Shown here piece by piece: positions 52,897 through 60,806 of a stretch of DNA of 64,000 nt. Below the pieces are notes generated by a model that was not told where the DNA came from, ran no database searches, and saw only the letters and a program-made list of their open reading frames with translations. Within the stretch, counting starts at the first letter, position 1. The number at the start of each line of letters is the position of its first letter. The DNA comes from an uncultured Oxalobacter sp. (lineage in GTDB: Bacteria; Pseudomonadota; Gammaproteobacteria; Burkholderiales; Burkholderiaceae_D): NCBI GenBank assembly GCA_934277985.1, contig CAKQWF010000007.1:23148-87147 (forward strand). Direction: 5' to 3'. The position numbers were made by a program, and so were the translations under genes.

Positions 52897-52925
52897 TTGC
52901 CATATCCTTTGAATTACCGTATAAT
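52897..52925 (+). promoter_or_regulatory. Promoter of tRNA-His
   Basis: TTGCCA (52897-52902) and TATAAT (52920-52925) with an ideal 17-base spacer, starting transcription about 40 bases before the tRNA. Confidence 0.85.
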
Positions 52926-52970
52926 TTCAAGTCTTGTAAGTTGTTCGGTTCAAGTGGCCGTGCAACCGAT

Positions 52971-53047
52971 GGTGGAAGTAGCTCAGTTGGTAGAGTCCAG
53001 GATTGTGATTCCTGTTGTCGTGGGTTCGAGCCCCATCTTCCACCCCA
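52971..53047 (+). tRNA. tRNA-His (GTG anticodon)
   Basis: Acceptor stem GTGGAAG/CTTCCAC with an extra 5' G facing C73, the mark of tRNA-His; D-arm AGCTCAGTTGGTAGAG; anticodon stem CAGGA/TCCTG with GTG at 53005-53007; T-arm GTGGGTTCGAGCCCCAT; CCA is encoded. The extra G-1 is placed at 52971. Confidence 0.96.
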
Positions 53048-53059
53048 CCAGTCAAAAAA

Positions 53060-53086
53060 GCCCGAATGATGATCATTCGGGCTTTT
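53060..53086. terminator. Bidirectional terminator after tRNA-His
   Basis: Stem GCCCGAATG/CATTCGGGC with a 5-base loop, preceded by six A and followed by TTTT. It serves tRNA-His on the plus strand and the iron-locus ATPase on the minus strand. Confidence 0.85.
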
Positions 53087-53090
53087 GCTT

Positions 53091-53822
53091 TTACACCGTC
53101 GCTCCCGGAAACGACAATTCCGAAACCAGATCTTCCCTGTTCAGTCTATCGGACGACAGTTCACGCAAACGGCCGTCACACATCAGACAGATGCGCCTGT
53201 CGAAACTGATGACGTCCAGTTCATGCGTAACCAGCAACACCGTCGTACCACCGGCATGAATACGGTCCAATAACGACATCATCATCCTTGCAGACGCGAC
53301 ATCCAGATCGGCGGTCGGTTCATCGGCCACCAGTATTTTGGGAGAATTGATCAAGGCACGCGCAATCGCCGCACGGCGCCTCTCACCACCGGAAAGCTGT
53401 GACGGGTACATATCCCGCAAATGACCGATCCCGGCCGCATTCAACAAATAATCCGCCCGTCCAGTAATATCATCACGGCTGTTGACCGAAAGATAATAAG
53501 GCAACCTGACATTATCCATTACCGAAAAATTGTCCAGCAAACTGTTTCCCTGTGGGACATACCCGATCCATGTGTTACGCATCATGGACATCTTCCTGTC
53601 ATCCAGTCCCGCAAGATGACGTCCCATCAGAACAATATCACCCTGTTGGGGAGTCAACAGCCCCGTCACCAGATTCAGCAAAGTCGTTTTGCCGCTCCCC
53701 GAACGACCGACAATCTGGACAAAATCCCTCTCTCCGACCTCAAGATTCACACCATCGACCGCAGTGAACCTTGTGTCTCCACGCTCAAAATACCGGGTCA
53801 ATCCGTGGATTTTCAACACCAT
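53091..53822 (-). CDS. ABC transporter ATPase of the P19 iron locus (second copy)
   Basis: 243-residue ATPase of the LolD/MacB group: Walker A GRSGSGKTT, signature QLSGGERRRAAIARAL, Walker B ILVADEPTADLD, switch LLVTHELDVI. Its ATG overlaps the stop of the upstream permease by one base (TGATG), so the two are translationally coupled. Last gene of the minus-strand iron cluster. Confidence 0.9.
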   Translation of the reverse strand: MVLKIHGLTRYFERGDTRFTAVDGVNLEVGERDFVQIVGRSGSGKTTLLNLVTGLLTPQQGDIVLMGRHLAGLDDRKMSMMRNTWIGYVPQGNSLLDNFSVMDNVRLPYYLSVNSRDDITGRADYLLNAAGIGHLRDMYPSQLSGGERRRAAIARALINSPKILVADEPTADLDVASARMMMSLLDRIHAGGTTVLLVTHELDVISFDRRICLMCDGRLRELSSDRLNREDLVSELSFPGATV

Positions 53823-55039
53823 CAGATTCCTCTCAGCGCAAAAGAAATATCACTGCGGTTCAACCGCCAGACACAGTACAGACAGGAAAGCGGACCGATT
53901 GCTGCTGCGGCAATCAGACAAAGCAAACCCGTTATGCCAATTGAACCGGCAGAAGGCATCACAAAAGGTAATTTGACCAGCAATCCGATCAGCGTACTGA
54001 ACGGAAACAACACCAACGCAGCAACACACAAACCACACAACGCACCAGCCACGCTGATCATGAGGGACTCCATCATCAAAATACGATGAATCTTCCCTCT
54101 GGACGCTCCAAAAATCCGCAACAAACTGAATTCCCGCTTCCGCTCGTTGACAATCATGGAAAAAACCAGCGCCATCACACCCATCGCCATTATCCACAGC
54201 GAACCGGAGATTCCGTAAACAACATACGAAAAAGCGTTCAGACGCAAGGCGATCTCGCTGAACATGTTTTTCGTCATGACGATATCCAGGTTGTAGGCTG
54301 AGGCATAACGAAACAGAATATCATTGGCAACTCTGCGCGAATCGAACCCCGGTTTGACATTGACCATCATGGTCGAAACGACGGGGTGATTGGCATTTAC
54401 CGAAAAAAGCGGCGCAATCTCCAGTTTGGAAATCATTTGACGTGCCGTTTCATGTGTCACAAAAACCGACGTATCAAATCCCATACCTGTATTATCGAGT
54501 CGGGCTGCAATCCGGTACGATTTGCCGAAAAACGTAATACGTTCTCCCACTTTTCCGGTGACTTTATGTCCGACAATCACTTCGCCTCTTTGCAGCGTTT
54601 TATGTAACGTCCCTGCTATCCATGGCTGGATAACTGCATCGGTTTCCTGATCGAAACCGATCAGTTGCACCGGAACGGAACAACACGCAGCCTGCAGCGA
54701 AGCGATAAAAATCTGTGACGAGACATTTTCGACCCCTGGAAACGCACGGATTTTTTCTTCCAGTGATTCATCAAGATAGAATGTGCCCGGTTCTCCCCGC
54801 AACAATGCGCTCTGCAACTGCTTGTCATACCCATACGGAACGATCATCAGATCGGCTCCAAGCCTTTTTGACATGCTTTCCATACCGCTGCGAATACTCC
54901 CCGACAATACGGAACCGCAAAACAGAACAAAAGCAAATACCGCCACCACCAGAATCTGTCCCCACGTCCTGAACGGTTTTCGCCGTATATTTTCAAAAGC
55001 GATCCGGTTCGTCGTCAACGGTCTGTTTGGGTTGTCCAT
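53822..55039 (-). CDS. FtsX/MacB-type ABC permease of the P19 iron locus
   Basis: 405-residue permease from ATG 55039, with one N-terminal span (TWGQILVVAVFAFVLFCGSVL), a periplasmic domain and three C-terminal spans (SGSLWIMAMGVMALVFSMIV onward, with the cytosolic loop RKREFSLLRIFGASRGKI). An in-frame ATG at 55054 lacks a ribosome site. Coupled to the ATPase at 53091, it forms the second ABC pair of the locus. Substrate not known. Confidence 0.88.
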   Translation of the reverse strand: MDNPNRPLTTNRIAFENIRRKPFRTWGQILVVAVFAFVLFCGSVLSGSIRSGMESMSKRLGADLMIVPYGYDKQLQSALLRGEPGTFYLDESLEEKIRAFPGVENVSSQIFIASLQAACCSVPVQLIGFDQETDAVIQPWIAGTLHKTLQRGEVIVGHKVTGKVGERITFFGKSYRIAARLDNTGMGFDTSVFVTHETARQMISKLEIAPLFSVNANHPVVSTMMVNVKPGFDSRRVANDILFRYASAYNLDIVMTKNMFSEIALRLNAFSYVVYGISGSLWIMAMGVMALVFSMIVNERKREFSLLRIFGASRGKIHRILMMESLMISVAGALCGLCVAALVLFPFSTLIGLLVKLPFVMPSAGSIGITGLLCLIAAAAIGPLSCLYCVWRLNRSDISFALRGI

Positions 55040-55050
55040 GTTCCCGCCTT

Positions 55051-55488
55051 TCATGAACGCACCGTGGACTCGGATGTTTTCCTGCGCCACAAATACACTG
55101 TATTGCCGATACCCGCCACGCCGACCAATAAAGCGATCACAAGCGTTGCCGGCAACATGCCGGCACGACACGGCATCGCAACCGCATCACAAACACCGAT
55201 CAGAACCGTCGGAACCGCCATGGCCAGTATGGCCGTCAGCATAACCACAATACCCAGTGCCTGCCGTGCAGCAACCGGTCGCATTACACCCAGCAATATG
55301 CCTTCACAGGCGATCAGAATGCCAAGTCCGGCGATCATTTGTGACGACCAATGACATTTCATGGGCACCATGGTACCGGAAACAAGTGTCAGCATGGCAT
55401 GACACGGTGGCAGCAAAAATTTCACGGTAACAGCCAGCAACAGGCCGAACCCGGTCACGATACATGCAACCAATACCCGGTTTCCCAT
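55051..55488 (-). CDS. DUF4418 membrane protein
   Basis: 145 residues with about four hydrophobic segments and conserved Cys/Met-containing pieces FLLPPCHAMLTLVSGTMVPMKCHWS and VCDAVAMPCRAGM, typical of DUF4418. GGAGG lies 7 bases before ATG 55488. It is between an ATPase and a permease gene, a neighbourhood where this family is often found. The Cys/His/Met-bearing loops could bind metal; that is inference. Confidence 0.85.
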   Translation of the reverse strand: MGNRVLVACIVTGFGLLLAVTVKFLLPPCHAMLTLVSGTMVPMKCHWSSQMIAGLGILIACEGILLGVMRPVAARQALGIVVMLTAILAMAVPTVLIGVCDAVAMPCRAGMLPATLVIALLVGVAGIGNTVYLWRRKTSESTVRS

Positions 55489-55499
55489 TTTCTTTCCTC

Positions 55500-56204
55500 C
55501 TAGATTCCGTACATTTGCGAAACGGCAGCACGGTTCTCCTTCGATTCGGCCCACTTCACAATCCGACCATGTTCCAGCACGATATGTCTTTGTGCATGAG
55601 CGGCTACCTCCAGCGAATGCGTGACCATAATGATGGAGCTGCCTTCATCATGAAGCTGCCGAAAAATATTCATGACAATTTCTTCATTTTCTCCATCGAG
55701 ATTTCCGGTCGGTTCATCGGCCAGAATCAGCCGGGGATAATTGATCAGTGCTCGTGCGATGCAGACACGCTGCTGTTCACCGCCTGAAAGCTGGCTGGGC
55801 AAATGGCTCGCCCGCATGCCAAGCCCCACCCGTTCGAGTGCAGCCATCGCTTCACGCTCATCGACCATACTGTGGTAATACTGGGCCATCATCACGTTTT
55901 CCAATGCCGTCAGATACGAGACCAAATGAAACTGCTGGAAAATCAGCCCGATCTTGTCCCGCCGAATGGCAGTCAACTCTCGCATCGTGGCTGCCGTCAC
56001 ATCCTGACCGTCCAGAACGACTTTTCCGAAAGACGGTTTGTCCATACATCCGATAATATTCATCAATGTCGTCTTACCGGAACCGGAAGGCCCCATAATC
56101 GCCAGCCACTCTCCTTCCCTGACATGCAGATCGATCGCCGTCAAGGCGTTGACCGTACCGTACACCATCGATACCTGTTGCAATTCGAGAATATGTTTTT
56201 CCAT
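55500..56204 (-). CDS. ABC transporter ATPase of the P19 iron locus (first copy)
   Basis: LolD/MacB-type ATPase of 234 residues from ATG 56204: Walker [10 protein letters not shown], signature [16 protein letters not shown], Walker [13 protein letters not shown], switch [10 protein letters not shown]. It follows the permease at 56207 with 2 bases between stop and start, and precedes DUF4418. Homologue of the ATPase in the Campylobacter P19 cluster by position. Confidence 0.9.
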   Translation of the reverse strand: MEKHILELQQVSMVYGTVNALTAIDLHVREGEWLAIMGPSGSGKTTLMNIIGCMDKPSFGKVVLDGQDVTAATMRELTAIRRDKIGLIFQQFHLVSYLTALENVMMAQYYHSMVDEREAMAALERVGLGMRASHLPSQLSGGEQQRVCIARALINYPRLILADEPTGNLDGENEEIVMNIFRQLHDEGSSIIMVTHSLEVAAHAQRHIVLEHGRIVKWAESKENRAAVSQMYGI

Positions 56205-56206
56205 CC

Positions 56207-57349
56207 TCACTCACCTCTCAAAACAAGAGCCGGTTCGATCGCGACCACTCGTCTGACAGGCAACAGACAGGCCAACATTGTCACCACGACAGACAATGCA
56301 AGCGTCATGACAATCACAGACGGAATAACGGTCACCGAACGCCCGAATACACTGAAACTGACAGCAAGCGCGAAAAAATATCCGACGACACACCCAAAGC
56401 TGCCGCCTGCCACACCCAATACAAGACCGGTCCCCATAAATTCGGCAACGATTTTGCCGTTTTCCGCACCAACCGCCTTTTTCAGACCGATTTCCTTGCG
56501 TCGTTCCATCACCACGGCCATCATCGTGGTCGCCACGCATATCATCGTCAGCGACAACACGATACCTGTCACCAGATAGACGAGCGCCTGCAACTTCTCC
56601 AGCACGACCGTTTCAGAATGCGTGATCCGTTTGACCAGGCGCGGTACCAGTGCATGAAAATCCTGTCCTATCCTCTCCAGATATTGCACCAGCACATCTT
56701 CGGTAGCAGCAACACTCAACTCCATAATCTGCATCTCTTCTTCACCGCTCATCAATTCGTTCAACAACGGCAAAGCGACAAACAGAAAACCATCTTCCTT
56801 GCCACCTGTTTGCACAACACCAGAAATCGTCAGTTTCAGCCTGAACCGATTTTTATCCCGATCTTTCCCTGCCAGATCGATGACATCACCGGGCTTGAGA
56901 GACGTCATTGCAGCGATATCGCGACCGATCAGTATTTCATCCTCATCCATCGGTACTCTTCCCGCAATTTTCCAGTAGGGACGCGTTTTCATGACCTGCG
57001 AAAAATCGGTGCCCGCAACCGTCAATGGCAAACGATTCATCGTCAGCGACTCATAACGCCAGGGTGCCGCACCTATCAGACGTTCTTCAGGAATCCGTCT
57101 CAAGGCTTCCGACACCGTCCGCGCCCCCAGAAAGGTCTTGCCTTCCGACGGCACGAAAATCATATTGGCGCCATAAGAGCGCAATTCTCGCCCCATTTGT
57201 TCCGGAATATCCCGATACACCGTCATCATGCCCATCAGTACAGCAGCGCCAATCGCGACAGCCAAGAATGCCGTCAACATCCTGCTCTTCTGTCGAACAA
57301 GCGAACTCGAGAGCATTTTGAAAAAAAGTGCCTGCTTTGCGGAAAACAT
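56207..57349 (-). CDS. MacB/FtsX-type permease of the P19 iron locus
   Basis: 380 residues: an N-terminal span (MLTAFLAVAIGAAVLMGMMTVY), an extracytoplasmic domain with ELRSYGANMIFVPSEGK, then three C-terminal spans with cytosolic RRKEIGLKKAVGAENGKIVAEF. It is paralogous to the next permease (57361), 11 bases away, and both share the SYGAN/TYGAN motif after the first span. The two may form a heterodimeric permease. Confidence 0.9.
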   Translation of the reverse strand: MFSAKQALFFKMLSSSLVRQKSRMLTAFLAVAIGAAVLMGMMTVYRDIPEQMGRELRSYGANMIFVPSEGKTFLGARTVSEALRRIPEERLIGAAPWRYESLTMNRLPLTVAGTDFSQVMKTRPYWKIAGRVPMDEDEILIGRDIAAMTSLKPGDVIDLAGKDRDKNRFRLKLTISGVVQTGGKEDGFLFVALPLLNELMSGEEEMQIMELSVAATEDVLVQYLERIGQDFHALVPRLVKRITHSETVVLEKLQALVYLVTGIVLSLTMICVATTMMAVVMERRKEIGLKKAVGAENGKIVAEFMGTGLVLGVAGGSFGCVVGYFFALAVSFSVFGRSVTVIPSVIVMTLALSVVVTMLACLLPVRRVVAIEPALVLRGE

Positions 57350-57360
57350 CGTTTTTCACC

Positions 57361-58650
57361 TCACCTGCCATGCAAAACACGTGTCGGTTCCAGCGAGAGC
57401 AACATACGTAACGCTGGCAAACTGCCGAAAACGGACACCGCTATCACGATCAGCACGATAATCGGAATCACCCAGACATTCAGTGCAATACTGACGCCGA
57501 ACACGGTATGACCGACGATTTGCGCCAGTCCAAGGCCCGCGACGTAACCCAAAATTCCGCCGATCGACGACATGGCAAGCACTTCCGCCAGAACCAGAAA
57601 CGATACCGCAGCATTCGTCGCACCGACCGCCTTCATCAAACCGATTTCCGTATTCCGTTCCATCACATTCATGCAAACCAGATTGGAAATCGCCAGTGCC
57701 GAACAGGCCAGACTCAATGCCGTCAACAGCAACATCAACAATTTGACCTTGCCCAGAATCGCTCCCTCAGATTCCGAAACCTGCAAAAGCGGTTTGGCCT
57801 TCACATTTCCCAACACTTCCTCAATCTGGTAGGCAATCGCACTGATATAAGCCGTGCAATACCACGTGTCCCATTCCTTCCGTGACAAACTGCCCGGATC
57901 TTCGGCGGCACGACGCGACAGTTCATTGTCAGGCGTAGTCAATGCACTCACTTCGACACGCTGCACCATACCGGCAAGACCTGTCATTTCCTGAACCAGC
58001 CGCAATGGAACGAATAACTGCTCATCTTCAGGCCCGCCACTGAAAAACGTGCCGCGCACTTTGACCCAGATATCACGCCGTCCGTCTGAAGATGCCACCC
58101 TCAGCCTGTCGCCGCGACTGATACGGAGCCGTTTCGCCAGTACGCTGCCGACCATGGCGCCATCCGGTACCGATTCGCTCGCCCATTCACCGGAAACATC
58201 CCACCAGGCTTTCATGTGGCGCATGCCTGTTTCGATCGTATCCCCCGTCGGTAACGAAAGACGCTTCTCGAACCATGTTCCCACCATTACGGCAGGAATA
58301 CCCGATTCACCGACGCTAACCTCATGTTCCAGATATGGCACGAAATCGACGATATTGTTCGCCCAGAAAATGGTTTTCATTTTTCCAAGCTCATCCTCTG
58401 CGATGAACCGGTCCGTCACGCCTGCGCCACTGTCTATCCCGTAAAGCTCCCCCAGCATGGACGCTCCACGCGGCACCACGTTCAGATTGGCGCCATAAGT
58501 TTTCAGTTCCTGGCTGATCTTGCTTTCCACATCCATGACGACATTGAGCATTGCTGTCGCAAGCGAGATCCCCAGCGCCATCGTCAGCGCGATCATCAAC
58601 ACCTTTCTTTTCTGACGCCGCAACGCACTCACCAGCATTCCGGAAAACAT
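57361..58650 (-). CDS. MacB/FtsX-type permease of the P19 iron locus
   Basis: 429 residues with one N-terminal span, an extracytoplasmic domain (ELKTYGANLNVVPRGASM) and three C-terminal spans (NTEIGLMKAVGATNAAVSFLVL loop). It follows the DUF2318 gene by 9 bases. Together with the neighbouring permease it matches the pair next to the DUF2318 gene in Campylobacter P19 loci (from memory). Confidence 0.9.
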   Translation of the reverse strand: MFSGMLVSALRRQKRKVLMIALTMALGISLATAMLNVVMDVESKISQELKTYGANLNVVPRGASMLGELYGIDSGAGVTDRFIAEDELGKMKTIFWANNIVDFVPYLEHEVSVGESGIPAVMVGTWFEKRLSLPTGDTIETGMRHMKAWWDVSGEWASESVPDGAMVGSVLAKRLRISRGDRLRVASSDGRRDIWVKVRGTFFSGGPEDEQLFVPLRLVQEMTGLAGMVQRVEVSALTTPDNELSRRAAEDPGSLSRKEWDTWYCTAYISAIAYQIEEVLGNVKAKPLLQVSESEGAILGKVKLLMLLLTALSLACSALAISNLVCMNVMERNTEIGLMKAVGATNAAVSFLVLAEVLAMSSIGGILGYVAGLGLAQIVGHTVFGVSIALNVWVIPIIVLIVIAVSVFGSLPALRMLLSLEPTRVLHGR

Positions 58651-58659
58651 GTCTTACCC

Positions 58660-59904
58660 TCACTCAAAACGATGCACTTCCGCTTCCAGATCAGCCGTAT
58701 CGATCACGATTTTTCCATCGGAGATTTCATGTGCAAGTGGTACAGGATTGCAGCCACCTGGCATACCGATCGTTCCGATATTCATGACGACATCACACAG
58801 AATGCACACCACCTGCCCATCACGCTCGTAATAACCGCTCGGCCCGCAAATGTCGCATGCATCCAGCGCCACGCCGTATGCAGACTCACTTTTCCGGATA
58901 ATGATGTAACGCATTTGCGTACCGTTTTCTGCCGTATAGGCGAAACGGTGCAAATGACCGTCGTTGACGGTATCGAGTTCAATTTCGATTTTTTGTCCGC
59001 TGGCGGCCAGTTCGACGGGAGGCGACAATTCCACCGTCCGGTTCGCCATCCAGTTACATGCCGTCATGACGAATGCAGCCAGAGCGACCGAAACCAGACC
59101 GGAAAAATTCCAACGCATCCTGTTCCTTACCTGTGCCTTTTTTTTACGAATGACTGCCGGATTTTCACCGAAAAACACAAGTTTCCTGCACGACACGATG
59201 CTGTACGCCCCACTACAACCAACTGCCAGCAACAAGGCCCCGACAGGAACAAACTCGTATTCCAGCAAAAACAGCAATAACTCCATGAGGACATCCGACT
59301 GCATCAAAGCACTGCGCAACATCACGATCCTGAACAGCTGTATAAACTGCCATAAAGCGAAAAACGCCAGCCATAGCGATACCGTACGTCGCGCCTGTAC
59401 CTGGGACATTCCGGATATCATCCGTGATACCACCCAGCCTCCGGCCAGCGACAAGACCAGAGCCAGCGCATAACCGATGGTCTTGAACAGCACTTCCGCC
59501 TGGAAAGGATCATCAAAACCGACAGCGAATTCCGATGGATACAAAAACAGATCCGGCAATGCATACGACAAACACGCCGCCACCGCACAGAAATACACCC
59601 ATCTGCCCGTACCCTCTTTTGATACACGACATGCCACGGACTGCGAACGCGTGCAGAAAAACCATATGCTTTCAGCCATCATCGCAACAGCCAGACAGGC
59701 AAGATTGAAATATTCTCGGACGAAAAGATTTGTCGTCAGACGCAATATCGCGGCAACCGCCCCGATTATCAACGCACAAGAAAACGCACCGACGAACATG
59801 CGCTTTTGCCAACTGTCACCTTGCTCCCAGACTCCATACAAGCTGCCAGACACCACACATGTCGGGAAAAACGCTATCACCACTTCCACAAGATATTGCA
59901 ACAT
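58660..59904 (-). CDS. DUF2318 membrane protein of the P19 iron locus
   Basis: 414 residues from ATG 59904 (a GTG lies two codons upstream). About seven or eight hydrophobic segments fill residues 1-235, followed by another span near 270 and an extracytoplasmic C-terminal domain with a cysteine array CDICGPSGYYERDGQVVC, ILCDVVMNIGTIGMPGGCNP, which identifies DUF2318. Proposed roles in such loci are redox or metal handling with P19. It is first after the terminator that follows the P19 gene. Confidence 0.87.
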   Translation of the reverse strand: MLQYLVEVVIAFFPTCVVSGSLYGVWEQGDSWQKRMFVGAFSCALIIGAVAAILRLTTNLFVREYFNLACLAVAMMAESIWFFCTRSQSVACRVSKEGTGRWVYFCAVAACLSYALPDLFLYPSEFAVGFDDPFQAEVLFKTIGYALALVLSLAGGWVVSRMISGMSQVQARRTVSLWLAFFALWQFIQLFRIVMLRSALMQSDVLMELLLFLLEYEFVPVGALLLAVGCSGAYSIVSCRKLVFFGENPAVIRKKKAQVRNRMRWNFSGLVSVALAAFVMTACNWMANRTVELSPPVELAASGQKIEIELDTVNDGHLHRFAYTAENGTQMRYIIIRKSESAYGVALDACDICGPSGYYERDGQVVCILCDVVMNIGTIGMPGGCNPVPLAHEISDGKIVIDTADLEAEVHRFE

Positions 59905-59980
59905 AGCCACGACTGAAAAAGCGTCCGTCGATTTTCACCTTCCGGCAAAACTTACAACGGCATAACCATCACTTGCCTAT

Positions 59981-60019
59981 AAAAAATGCATGAAAGCGGT
60001 TTTACGCTTTCATGCATTT
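59981..60019 (-). terminator. Intrinsic terminator between P19 and DUF2318 genes
   Basis: Perfect 15-base arms (59984-59998 and 60005-60019) around a 6-base loop, with six A at 59981-59986 that read as a T-run on the minus strand. It starts 6 bases after the P19 stop. It would make P19 mRNA more abundant than the transporter mRNA unless read through. Confidence 0.88.
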
Positions 60020-60024
60020 GCGCG

Positions 60025-60579
60025 TTACCAGACTCTGGGCACGTAATTAAAATCCCAGCTGACTTCGATCGGCTTTTTCCAGAAGCGGCCTGTCACGCCA
60101 GTCGCCTTGTCCACATGCAACAAATAACCCTGCTTTTCAGGATTGTCGATAATGAACGTCACCTTGTATTTTCCTGGACCATCCAGTTTCACATTATTGC
60201 CGTAATGCGGTCCATCACTGGCACTCATCGGCATGAACGTTCCCTTGATTGTCTTGCCGCCTTCTTTCGTGATTTCATATTTCACTGTCAGATACGGAAC
60301 AAAACTGCCAGCCTCGTAACCCAGCTGATTATCTTTTGCAGCCTTGATATCTGCCTCCAGATGCATATCCGCTTTCGCTGCCGGCAGCCCACCCATACCC
60401 AGCGGCTCCATATCGACCGGCTGGAAATACACCGCCCCGATTTCCAATGGCCCAACGACCTTTTCCGGACCGATCGGAAATTCCTCAAATTCAGCGGCCA
60501 TCACCGACGGTGCTGCAGCCAGTGAAGCACCGGCCAGAACCAAAATCGCGAGTTTTTTAGCAAGACTGCCTCTATTCAT
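60025..60579 (-). CDS. P19/Tp34-type periplasmic iron-uptake protein (FetP-like)
   Basis: Periplasmic metal-binding protein of the P19/FetP/FtrA family, involved in ferrous iron acquisition. A signal peptide (AILVLAGASLAAAPSVMA) precedes a 160-residue domain with FPIGPEKVVGPLEIGAVYFQPVDMEP and ADMHLEADIKA, where the Met and His ligands lie, and the end RFWKKPIEVSWDFNYVP. ATG 60579 has GGAGAG before it. It is first behind a Fur-type promoter; no FTR1 permease gene is next to it. Confidence 0.93.
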   Translation of the reverse strand: MNRGSLAKKLAILVLAGASLAAAPSVMAAEFEEFPIGPEKVVGPLEIGAVYFQPVDMEPLGMGGLPAAKADMHLEADIKAAKDNQLGYEAGSFVPYLTVKYEITKEGGKTIKGTFMPMSASDGPHYGNNVKLDGPGKYKVTFIIDNPEKQGYLLHVDKATGVTGRFWKKPIEVSWDFNYVPRVW

Positions 60580-60649
60580 ATCGCTCTCCAATAAACGTTC
60601 TATCTGTGTGACAATGTCAAAAATTGATCTGAACAAAAACATCACCCCC

Positions 60650-60697
60650 AAATGAGAATGATAATGAGAATCTATCTCATTTGTGGCGTGGTGTCAA
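60650..60697 (-). promoter_or_regulatory. Fur-controlled promoter of the P19 locus
   Basis: On the minus strand, TTGACA (60697-60692) and TAGATT (60674-60669) are 17 bases apart. The -10 is covered by a Fur-box-like repeat at 60650-60682: arms AAATGAGA and TCTCATTT frame ATGATAATGAGAAT units. Iron-loaded Fur would block transcription; low iron would release it. Confidence 0.82.
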
Positions 60698-60707
60698 TTT
60701 TGTTCCC

Positions 60708-60744
60708 AGAAAAAAAGTGCCTGTGTTTTACACACAGGCACTTT
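60708..60744 (-). terminator. Intrinsic terminator after the phosphofructokinase gene
   Basis: Perfect 13-base arms (60714-60726 and 60732-60744) with a 5-base loop; the A-run at 60710-60716 reads as T on the minus strand. It insulates the P19 promoter from pfk transcription. Confidence 0.85.
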
Positions 60745-60806
60745 CGGTCACAAACATCGTATGGCAATCTCTTGCCGTCAAAGCAGGATATGTCAGTCTC
60801 CCTGTT

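Noticed and set aside
52971..60651. Iron locus next to tRNA-His as an integrated island
   Set aside because: No repeat of the tRNA 3' end was seen at the far side, no integrase is present, and base composition looks like the neighbours.
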